52,238 nucleotides of DNA from Gammaproteobacteria bacterium (lineage in GTDB: Bacteria; Pseudomonadota; Gammaproteobacteria; Steroidobacterales; Steroidobacteraceae), in assembly GCA_027315105.1 (NCBI GenBank), contig DAHUYP010000087.1, positions 1 to 52,238 on the forward strand, in the 5' to 3' direction. This document shows positions 45,339 through 52,238 of the stretch, piece by piece. The notes beneath the pieces are model-generated. The model did not search any database, had not been told where the DNA came from, and saw only the letters and a program-made list of their open reading frames with translations. A program made the position numbers and the translations under genes. The stretch's first letter is position 1, and the number at the start of each line of letters is the position of its first letter.

Positions 45339-48284
45339 ATGCCTCAACCGTTGTCCGAGCAAATCGCCGCCAGTCCGCTCTCGGGCGCCAACGCATCGTT
45401 CGTGGAGGCGCTCTACGAGCAGTATCTGCAGAAGCCCGACAGCGTCGATGCGGCCTGGCGCCGCTATTTCGACTCCCTGCCGCCCGCCGGCAAGCCCGAG
45501 CGCGCGCACGGCCCGGTGATCGCCGGTGTAGCTGCGCGCACGCAGGCGAGCGTCGGCGCCGGTGGCGCCGCGCCGCCGGTGGCCGCGGCGAGCGAGAAGC
45601 AGGCCGCCGTGTCGAGGCTGTTGCAGATCTACAGCAATCGCGGACACCTCATCGCCGACATCGACCCGCTCGGCCTGCTGCAGCGTCCGCGCCCGCGCGT
45701 GCTCGATCTGGACTATGCCGGCTTGAGCGAAGCGGATCTGGACACCGAGTTCTACACCGCGACGCGCAACGACTGGATCCCCAGGCGCGCAACGCTGCGC
45801 GAGATCATCGCCCGCCTCGAACACGTGTACTGCGGGCATATCGGCGCCGAGTTCGCGCACGTATCGGACAGCGACGAGCGGCTGTGGCTGCAGGACGAGT
45901 TCCAGCTCGGACGCATGCAGTACCGGCTGGCGGCGCCCGAGCGCCGCAATCTGCTCAATCAGCTGACTGCGGCCGAGGGACTCGAGCGCTATCTGCATAC
46001 CAAGTACGTCGGCCAGAAGCGCTTCTCGCTCGAGGGCGCGGAGGCGCTGATCGCATCGCTCAACGACCTGGTCCAGAACGGCGGCACGCAAGGCATCGAG
46101 GAGTTCGTGCTCGGCATGGCGCACCGCGGCCGCCTCAACGTGCTGGTCAATGTGCTCGGCAAGTCGCCGGCAGAGTTGTTCTCCGAGTTCGAGGGCAAGT
46201 ACGACCAGAACCACATACAGGGTTCCGGCGACGTGAAGTACCACAAGGGCTTCTCGGCCGACGTGCGCACGCCGGGCGGCAACGTGCACGTCGCGCTGGC
46301 GTTCAATCCCTCGCACCTCGAGATCGTCAATCCGGTGGTCGAGGGCTCGGTGCGCGCGCGCCAGGAGCGCCGCAACGACGCCCAGGGCGACAAGGTGGTG
46401 CCGGTGCTCATGCACGGCGACGCGGCGTTCGCCGGCCAGGGCGTGGTCATGGAGACGCTGCAGCTCTCGCAGGCGCGCGGCTACCGCACCGGCGGCACGG
46501 TGCACATCATCGTCAACAATCAGGTCGGCTTCACGACCTCCGATCCGCGCGATGCGCGCTCGACCACCTACTGCAGCGATGTCGCCAAGATGGTCGAAGC
46601 GCCGATCTTCCACGTCAATGCCGACGATCCCGAGGCGGTGGTGTTCGTGACGCGCCTGGCGCTGCGCTATCGGCAGCATTTCCACAAGGACGTGGTCATC
46701 GATCTGGTGTGCTACCGGCGCCTCGGTCACAACGAAGCCGATGAGCCGGCGGCCACCCAACCGGTCATGTATCAGATCGTCCGCCGGCACCCTTCGGTGC
46801 GCCAGCTCTATGCCGAGCGGCTGGTCGCCGACGGCGTGCTGACTGCGGCCGAGGTCGAGCAGATGGTGGCGCAGTATCGCCAGGCGCTCGACTCGGGCCG
46901 GCTCGAGCTGCACCCGGCCCTGGGTCTGATCGGCAACCAGTACACCGTCGATTGGACGCGCTATTCGCAGGCGGATTGGTCGGAGCGCGTGCGCACCGGC
47001 GTGGAGAGCGAACGCCTGGCGGCGCTCGGCCGGCGCCTGCGGCAGCAGCCGCAGGACCTGGTGCTGCATCCGCGCGTGGCGCAGGTGATCGGCAATCGCG
47101 CCAGGATGATCGGCGGTGAGATGCCGCTCGATTGGGGCGCGGCCGAGACCCTGGCCTACGCGTCGCTGCTCGACCAGGGGGTCGCGGTGCGCATCTCCGG
47201 CCAGGACAGCGGCCGCGGTACCTTCTTCCATCGACACGCGGTGCTGCACGATCAGAACACCGGCCGGCGCTTCATCCCGTTGCAACACATCAAGGACGGC
47301 CAGCCGCGCTTCACGGTGATCGACTCGGTGCTGTCGGAGGAAGCCGTGGTCGGCTTCGAGTACGGCTACGCCACCACCAGCCCGGATTGCCTGGTGATCT
47401 GGGAAGGACAGTTCGGCGATTTCGTCAACGGGGCGCAGGTCGTGATCGACCAGTTCATCTCCTCGGGCGAAGCCAAGTGGGGCCGGCTGTGCGGATTGGT
47501 GCTGTTCCTGCCGCACGGCTACGAAGGGCAGGGTCCGGAGCATTCCTCGGCTCGTCTCGAGCGCTTCCTGCAGCTGTGCGCGGAAAACAACATGCAGGTC
47601 GTGGTGCCGTCCACGCCGGCGCAGATGTTTCATGTGCTGCGCCGTCAGGCGCTGCAGCCGCTCCGCAAGCCGCTGATCGCCTTCACCCCCAAGAGCCTGC
47701 TGCGCCACGAGCTGTCGGTGTCCTCGCTCGCCGATCTGAGCGGGCACAGTTTCGCCACCGTGATCGACGAGATCGACGAGATCGCGCCCGCGCAAGTGCA
47801 GCGCGTGGTGTTCTGCAGCGGCAAGGTGTACTTCGATCTGCTCAAGGCGCGCCGCAATGACGGCCTGCGCAACGTCGCGCTGGTGCGCATCGAACAGCTC
47901 TATCCATTCCCGGTCGAGGAGTATCAGGCCGTGCTGGCGCGTTACGCCGACGCCACCGATCTGGTCTGGTGCCAGGAAGAGCCGCAGAACCAGGGCGCTT
48001 GGTATCAGATTCGCCACCGGCTGCAGGATCTGGCCGGAGCACGCCCCGTGTATTACGCGGGCCGAGCGGCGGCGGCCGCACCGGCCACCGGACTGAGCAA
48101 GATTCACGAGGCCGAGCAGCGGCGTCTGGTCGACACCGCGCTCAACGCGGTGTCGATCGAGCAGACCATGCGCAACACACCGCGGCTGACGCTCCCGGCC
48201 GCCGGTACCATCGGCGTGCCGCCCGGCGTCGGTGCGGTGAGCGGCGAACGCACCCCCACCCTCATAAGGAAGAAGAGTTCATGA
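45339..48284 (+). CDS. sucA: 2-oxoglutarate dehydrogenase E1
   Basis: A 981-residue thiamine-diphosphate enzyme that decarboxylates 2-oxoglutarate in the TCA cycle. The N-terminal [25 protein letters not shown] (E2-binding helix) and a low-complexity Ala/Gly linker precede the core: [57 protein letters not shown] and [23 protein letters not shown]. It is about 45 residues longer than the E. coli enzyme, mainly in the linker. Its stop overlaps sucB by 4 bases (ATGA). Confidence 0.95.
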   Translation: MPQPLSEQIAASPLSGANASFVEALYEQYLQKPDSVDAAWRRYFDSLPPAGKPERAHGPVIAGVAARTQASVGAGGAAPPVAAASEKQAAVSRLLQIYSNRGHLIADIDPLGLLQRPRPRVLDLDYAGLSEADLDTEFYTATRNDWIPRRATLREIIARLEHVYCGHIGAEFAHVSDSDERLWLQDEFQLGRMQYRLAAPERRNLLNQLTAAEGLERYLHTKYVGQKRFSLEGAEALIASLNDLVQNGGTQGIEEFVLGMAHRGRLNVLVNVLGKSPAELFSEFEGKYDQNHIQGSGDVKYHKGFSADVRTPGGNVHVALAFNPSHLEIVNPVVEGSVRARQERRNDAQGDKVVPVLMHGDAAFAGQGVVMETLQLSQARGYRTGGTVHIIVNNQVGFTTSDPRDARSTTYCSDVAKMVEAPIFHVNADDPEAVVFVTRLALRYRQHFHKDVVIDLVCYRRLGHNEADEPAATQPVMYQIVRRHPSVRQLYAERLVADGVLTAAEVEQMVAQYRQALDSGRLELHPALGLIGNQYTVDWTRYSQADWSERVRTGVESERLAALGRRLRQQPQDLVLHPRVAQVIGNRARMIGGEMPLDWGAAETLAYASLLDQGVAVRISGQDSGRGTFFHRHAVLHDQNTGRRFIPLQHIKDGQPRFTVIDSVLSEEAVVGFEYGYATTSPDCLVIWEGQFGDFVNGAQVVIDQFISSGEAKWGRLCGLVLFLPHGYEGQGPEHSSARLERFLQLCAENNMQVVVPSTPAQMFHVLRRQALQPLRKPLIAFTPKSLLRHELSVSSLADLSGHSFATVIDEIDEIAPAQVQRVVFCSGKVYFDLLKARRNDGLRNVALVRIEQLYPFPVEEYQAVLARYADATDLVWCQEEPQNQGAWYQIRHRLQDLAGARPVYYAGRAAAAAPATGLSKIHEAEQRRLVDTALNAVSIEQTMRNTPRLTLPAAGTIGVPPGVGAVSGERTPTLIRKKSS

Positions 48285-49531
48285 GCGTCGAGATCCGGGT
48301 CCCGCAATTGCCCGAGTCGGTTGCCGATGCCACGCTGGTGGCCTGGCGCAAGCAGCCCGGCCAGAGTGTCAGCCGTGACGAGAATCTCGCCGATCTGGAG
48401 ACCGACAAGGTGGTGCTCGAAGTGCCGGCGCCCATCAGCGGCGTGCTGCGCGAGATCAAGGTGCAGACCGGCACGGCGGTCAGGAGCGGCGACCTGCTGG
48501 CGGTGATCGACGATGGCGCCGTGGCGACGGCCACGGCCACGGCCACGGCCTCGACCTCGACCTCGGCCTCAACCAAGGCCGCGGCGGCAACGGCGCCCAA
48601 AGCCAATCCGGCCGCACGGCGCGTGATCGAGGAGAGCCGGCTCGATGCCGGCGCGATCGCGGGCTCGGCGCCTGGCGGCCGCATCACCAAGAACGACGCG
48701 CTGCAGGCGGCACAGGCGGCGATACCGGCCGGCGGTGCCGCCGCGGCGGCCGCTGCCGCGGCGCCGAAGCCGGCGGCCGCCAAGGCGCCGCCGCCGCCAT
48801 CGCCATCGCCCCCGGCACCGGTCCGCACCGGGCGCGTGGACCAGCGCGTGCCGATGACGCGGCTGCGCGCGCGTATCGCCGAACGGCTGGTGCAGGCGCA
48901 ATCGACGCAGGCGCTGCTCACGACCTTCAACGAGGTCGACCTGACGGCGGTGCAGGACATGCGCGCACGCTACAAGGACGGGTTCGAGAAGAAGCACGGC
49001 GTCAAGCTCGGTTTCATGTCGTTCTTCGTCAAGGCGTCGGTCGAGGCGCTCAAGCGCTTCCCGGTCGTCAATGCCTCGGTCGAGAACAACGACATCATCT
49101 ATCACGAGTACTTCGACATCGGTGTCGCGGTGTCGACCGAGCGCGGATTGCTGGTGCCGGTGCTGCGCGACTGCGATGCGATGAGCTTCGCCGACATCGA
49201 GAAGGGCATCGCGGGCTTCGCCGCGCGCGCGCGCGCGGGCTCGATCACGCTCGAGGACCTGACCGGCGGCACCTTCAGCATTACCAACGGCGGCATCTTC
49301 GGCTCGCTGCTGTCCACACCGATCGTCAACGTGCCGCAGAGCGCCATCCTCGGCATGCACAAGATTCAGGAGCGGCCGGTGGCGGTGAACGGCGCGGTCG
49401 CGGTGCGGCCGATGATGTATCTGGCGGTGACCTACGATCATCGCATCGTCGACGGCCGCGAAGCGGTGCAGTTTCTGGTCGCGGTCAAGGACTGCCTCGA
49501 GGATCCGGGCCGTCTGCTGCTCGGAGTCTGA
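48281..49531 (+). CDS. sucB: Dihydrolipoyl succinyltransferase (E2 of OGDH)
   Basis: A 416-residue E2. Lipoyl domain at 1-78 with the target Lys in [11 protein letters not shown], a long Ala/Thr/Ser linker, the E3-binding domain ([32 protein letters not shown], about 108-140), a Pro/Ala linker and the catalytic domain from about 185 ([28 protein letters not shown] with His and Asp). AAGGAAGAAGAG precedes the ATG. The first linker is encoded by short tandem repeats. Confidence 0.95.
   Translation: MSVEIRVPQLPESVADATLVAWRKQPGQSVSRDENLADLETDKVVLEVPAPISGVLREIKVQTGTAVRSGDLLAVIDDGAVATATATATASTSTSASTKAAAATAPKANPAARRVIEESRLDAGAIAGSAPGGRITKNDALQAAQAAIPAGGAAAAAAAAAPKPAAAKAPPPPSPSPPAPVRTGRVDQRVPMTRLRARIAERLVQAQSTQALLTTFNEVDLTAVQDMRARYKDGFEKKHGVKLGFMSFFVKASVEALKRFPVVNASVENNDIIYHEYFDIGVAVSTERGLLVPVLRDCDAMSFADIEKGIAGFAARARAGSITLEDLTGGTFSITNGGIFGSLLSTPIVNVPQSAILGMHKIQERPVAVNGAVAVRPMMYLAVTYDHRIVDGREAVQFLVAVKDCLEDPGRLLLGV
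48526..48570 (+). repeat. Hexamer tandem repeats in the sucB linker
   Basis: About 3.7 copies of GGCCAC (48529-48550), followed by TCGACC-like hexamers to 48570, encoding Ala-Thr and Ser-Thr dipeptides between the lipoyl and E3-binding domains. Whole-codon units, so length changes would stay in frame. Confidence 0.7.
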
Positions 49532-49535
49532 CACC

Positions 49536-50963
49536 ATGGCCGACGCGTTCGATGTGGTGGTGATCGGCGGTGGTCCGGCCGGATATCCGGCGGCGATCCG
49601 TGCCGCGCAGAACGGACTCAAGGTCGCCTGCATCGACGCCTGGAAGAATCGCGACGGCGGCACGGCCTTCGGCGGCACCTGCCTGAATGCCGGCTGCATT
49701 CCATCCAAGGCGCTGCTCGAGTCCACCGAGTTGCTGCATCGTGCGCAGACCGAATTTGCCGCGCACGGCATTGCGGCGTCGGGCGTCGCGGTGGATCTTG
49801 CGGTCATGCAGAAGCGCCGCGCCGGCATCGTGCGCAGCATGACCGGCGGCATCGCCTCATTGTTCAAGGCGGCCGGCGTGACGGGCATCTTCGGGCGCGG
49901 CCGGCTGCTGGCCGGGCGGCGGGTCGAGGTGACCTCGCACGACGGCGCCAAGAGCGAGCTCGCGGCTCGCCACGTGGTGCTCGCCAGCGGCTCGGCGCCG
50001 ACCGAGCTCAAGTCGCTGCCCTTCGATCATCAGTACATCATCGATTCCTGGGATGCACTGGAATTGGCCGCCGTGCCGAACAAGCTGTGCGTGATCGGCG
50101 GCGGCGTCATCGGTCTGGAGCTCGGCAGCGTCTGGCGGCGACTCGGCGCCGAAGTCGTGGTGCTGGAGGCGCTGGAGGATTTCCTCGCCATCGCCGACCA
50201 GCAGCTGGCGGGCGAGGCGGCGCGCCAGTTCAAGAGGCAGGGACTCGAGATCCGGCTCGGCGCCAAGGTAACCGGTGCAGCGGCGGCCAACGGTGCGGTC
50301 ACGGTGAGCTATGCCGACCGGACCGGCGCACAGAGGCTGAGCGCCGACAAGGTGATCGTGGCGGTCGGACGCCGCCCGTATACGACCAACCTGCTGGCAC
50401 CCGACAGCGGCGTGGCGCTCGACGAGCGCGGCTTCATTCGGGTCGACGAGCAATGCCGCACCGGTGTCGAGAACGTCTGGGCGGTGGGCGACTGCGTGCG
50501 CGGCCCGATGCTGGCGCACAAGGGCAAGGAGGAGGGCATGGCGGTCGCCGATCGCATCGCCGGCCGCTACGCGCACGTGAACTACGCCGTGATCCCCTCG
50601 GTGATCTACACCGCGCCCGAGATCGCCTGGGTCGGCCAGACCGAGCAGCAGCTCAAGGCTGCAGGCACCGACTACAAGAGCGGCGTGTTTCCGTTCGCGG
50701 CCGCCGGCCGCGCGCGCGCCATGGAGGCCGGTGCGGGGTTCGTGAAGCTGCTCGCCTCGCGCGCCACCGACGCCATCCTCGGGGTGCACATCATCGGAGC
50801 GATGGCGGGCGAGCTGATCGCCGAGGCGACGCTGGCGATGGAGTTCCAGGCCAGCGCCGAGGACCTGCAGCGCACGATTCACGCCCATCCGACCCTGGCG
50901 GAGGCGCTGCACGAGGCGGCGCTGGCGGCCGACAGGCGCGCGATCGACAGCATCAACCGCTAG
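49536..50963 (+). CDS. lpdA: Dihydrolipoyl dehydrogenase (E3)
   Basis: A 475-residue flavoprotein disulfide reductase. FAD-binding VVVIGGGPAGYPAAIRAA at the start, the redox-active pair in GGTCLNAGCIPSKALLEST, NAD-binding VIGGGVIGLELGSVW, and the C-terminal HAHPTLAEALHEAA carrying the active-site His-Glu pair. It starts 4 bases after sucB and serves the oxoglutarate complex; it may also serve other complexes, such as the branched-chain one encoded nearby. Confidence 0.95.
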   Translation: MADAFDVVVIGGGPAGYPAAIRAAQNGLKVACIDAWKNRDGGTAFGGTCLNAGCIPSKALLESTELLHRAQTEFAAHGIAASGVAVDLAVMQKRRAGIVRSMTGGIASLFKAAGVTGIFGRGRLLAGRRVEVTSHDGAKSELAARHVVLASGSAPTELKSLPFDHQYIIDSWDALELAAVPNKLCVIGGGVIGLELGSVWRRLGAEVVVLEALEDFLAIADQQLAGEAARQFKRQGLEIRLGAKVTGAAAANGAVTVSYADRTGAQRLSADKVIVAVGRRPYTTNLLAPDSGVALDERGFIRVDEQCRTGVENVWAVGDCVRGPMLAHKGKEEGMAVADRIAGRYAHVNYAVIPSVIYTAPEIAWVGQTEQQLKAAGTDYKSGVFPFAAAGRARAMEAGAGFVKLLASRATDAILGVHIIGAMAGELIAEATLAMEFQASAEDLQRTIHAHPTLAEALHEAALAADRRAIDSINR

Positions 50964-50990
50964 TCGCGCGGCATCGCGCGGCGCGGGCCT

Positions 50991-51284
50991 TCAGCGCAGC
51001 AGCTCGATCTCGAGAAATGCGAATTCGAAGGTGTTCGCAGTGACGACGTTGTGCTCGACGCCCGCAGCGCGGGCGTACGGCTGGTGCGCCAGCAGCTCGG
51101 CAATGCGCGCGGTACCATCCGGTTGCTCGAGCCGCAGCTTGCCGTCGAGCAGCGGTACGACCACGTAGTCGTGGTCGTGGCGATGCCAGCCGGTCTCGGC
51201 GCCCGGCGCAAAGCGGTATTCGGTGACCCGGACATGCGGTGCATCGATCTTGACCGTTCCGACGGCTGCTGCCCGATCGCTCAC
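50991..51284 (-). CDS. Small cupin-domain protein
   Basis: A 97-residue single cupin. The first cupin motif is GWHRHDHDYVVVPLLDGKLRL and the second is the weaker VEHNVVTANTFEFAFLEIELL; the His residues suggest a metal site. Start is a GTG. It is convergent with lpdA and upstream in direction of the E2 gene by no clear operon. Function unknown. Confidence 0.8.
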   Translation of the reverse strand: MSDRAAAVGTVKIDAPHVRVTEYRFAPGAETGWHRHDHDYVVVPLLDGKLRLEQPDGTARIAELLAHQPYARAAGVEHNVVTANTFEFAFLEIELLR

Positions 51285-51320
51285 GTCGTTCCTGCGCTCA
51301 GCGATGCTCGAAGCCGGCGA

Positions 51321-52238
51321 TCATGCGGCGATGAAGATGGTCGCCGGATGCTCCAGGCAGTCCTTGAGCGCCTGAATCATGGCGGCGGCGTCGAAGCCGT
51401 CGACGAAGCGGTGATCGAACGAGGCCGACAGGTTCATCATCTGCCGGACCGTGATGGCACCCCGATGCACCACCGCCCGCTCGGTCATCCGATTGACGCC
51501 GACGATCGCGACTTCCGGCGCGTTGATGACCGGGGTCGAGGCAATGCCGCCCAGCTTTCCGAGGCTGGTGACGGTAATGGTCGAACCGGTCAGATCCTCG
51601 CGCGTGGCGCGATTGTTGCGCGCGGCCTCGGACACGCGCCGGATCTCGGCCGCCAGCAGCGGCAGCGGCAGCGACTCGGCGTGGCGCACCACCGGGACCT
51701 TCAGTCCGTCGCGCGTCTGGGTCGCGATGCCGACGTGCACGGTGCGGTAGCGGATCACCGTCTCGCGTGCCTCGTCGTAGTGGGCATTGCACTGCGGGAA
51801 GCGCTCGAGGACGTGGCCCATCGCGGCGACGATGAAGGGCAGCAGAGTCAGGCCGGGTTGCCCGGCGCTCTGCCGGGCGTTGAGGTGCTGGCGCAGCGCT
51901 TCGAGCTCGGTGACGTCCACCTCCTCGACGTAGGTGAAATGCGGGATGCTGCGCTTGGCCGTGCTCATGCGCTGCGCGATGTCCCGGCGCACCCCGATGA
52001 CCTTGAGCTCCTCGGTGCCGGTGCGCGGCGCGCGCGCTGGGACCGGCGGCAGAGCCGGCGGCGCCGGCGAGCCCGGCGGCGCCGGTCCGGCATCGCTGCG
52101 TGCGGCCAGTTCGCGGTTCAGATCACCCGGCAGGATGCGGCCGCGCGGTCCCGAGCCGCTGAGCGCGTGCAGGTCGATGCCGGCCTCGCGCGCCCGCCGC
52201 CGGGTGGCCGGCGAGGCACGCACCGGGGCGCCGGCGGG
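51321..52238 (-). CDS. 2-oxo-acid dehydrogenase E2 (branched-chain type), 5' part outside
   Basis: The C-terminal 305 residues of an E2 acyltransferase; the lipoyl domain lies beyond the right edge. It shows an E3-binding domain (RASPATRRRAREAGIDLHALSGSGPRGRILPGDL), a Pro/Ala linker and a catalytic domain with IPHFTYVEEVDVTELEALR, GGIASTPVINAPEVAIVG and the active-site SFDHRFVDGFDAA. The IPHFTY.EEVDVT segment is typical of branched-chain 2-oxo-acid dehydrogenase E2 (BkdB) rather than SucB. It would produce isobutyryl-CoA and related acyl-CoAs, the kind of substrates used by IcmF in this window. Confidence 0.88.
   Translation of the reverse strand, partial: PAGAPVRASPATRRRAREAGIDLHALSGSGPRGRILPGDLNRELAARSDAGPAPPGSPAPPALPPVPARAPRTGTEELKVIGVRRDIAQRMSTAKRSIPHFTYVEEVDVTELEALRQHLNARQSAGQPGLTLLPFIVAAMGHVLERFPQCNAHYDEARETVIRYRTVHVGIATQTRDGLKVPVVRHAESLPLPLLAAEIRRVSEAARNNRATREDLTGSTITVTSLGKLGGIASTPVINAPEVAIVGVNRMTERAVVHRGAITVRQMMNLSASFDHRFVDGFDAAAMIQALKDCLEHPATIFIAA

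Overview
This is a GC-rich proteobacterial chromosome segment, most likely gammaproteobacterial or betaproteobacterial and free-living in soil or sediment. That placement is an inference from gene content: a fused B12-dependent acyl-CoA mutase, MctP with DUF3311, a CecR-YbhGFSR exporter, sucA-sucB-lpd, and a branched-chain oxo-acid dehydrogenase E2. No tRNA, rRNA, CRISPR array or insertion sequence was recognised. Both ends cut through genes: a UPF0178 protein on the left and an E2 acyltransferase on the right.

Region 1 (about 1-9200) looks accessory and has visibly lower GC than the rest. It holds a UPF0178 protein, a tiny lysine-rich protein, two GNAT acetyltransferases each followed by a copy of the same 41-bp hairpin repeat, a secreted metallo-beta-lactamase-fold protein and an extra enolase. 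Its centre is a fluoride-response locus: a well-formed fluoride (crcB-motif) riboswitch at 4728-4780, a decayed crcB remnant, a DUF190 protein, a CPA2-type cation/proton antiporter and a universal stress protein. An Aer-like PAS chemoreceptor follows.

Region 2 (9.3-27.5 kb) is mainly acyl-CoA and redox metabolism. It starts with an S9 peptidase and a DUF1289 protein. A compact minus-strand operon then runs TetR, IcmF-type mutase, acyl-CoA dehydrogenase and a BtuF-like B12-binding protein without an export signal. Divergent from it is a MaoC hydratase plus CitE-like lyase pair. Next come a periplasmic binding protein paired with a chemoreceptor, a multicopper oxidase, and a desaturase-SDR-deacetylase operon facing a MarR-like regulator.

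Region 3 (27.5-38 kb) holds a type II 3-hydroxyacyl-CoA dehydrogenase, a degenerate EAL protein, an NfeD-stomatin pair, a lipoprotein, a DEAD-box helicase, the DUF3311-MctP carboxylate importer, and a VOC protein whose reading frame runs into the 3' end of a convergent TetR gene.

Region 4 (38-52.2 kb) has the CecR-like regulator, a perfect AT-rich palindrome, and a five-gene exporter operon (membrane fusion protein, double ATPase, two permeases, outer-membrane channel). The 2-oxoglutarate dehydrogenase operon follows, then a cupin and the E2 gene.

The most notable system is the fluoride locus. Riboswitch, fluoride-sensitive target (enolase), antiporter, DUF190 and stress protein are together, while the channel gene crcB looks broken.
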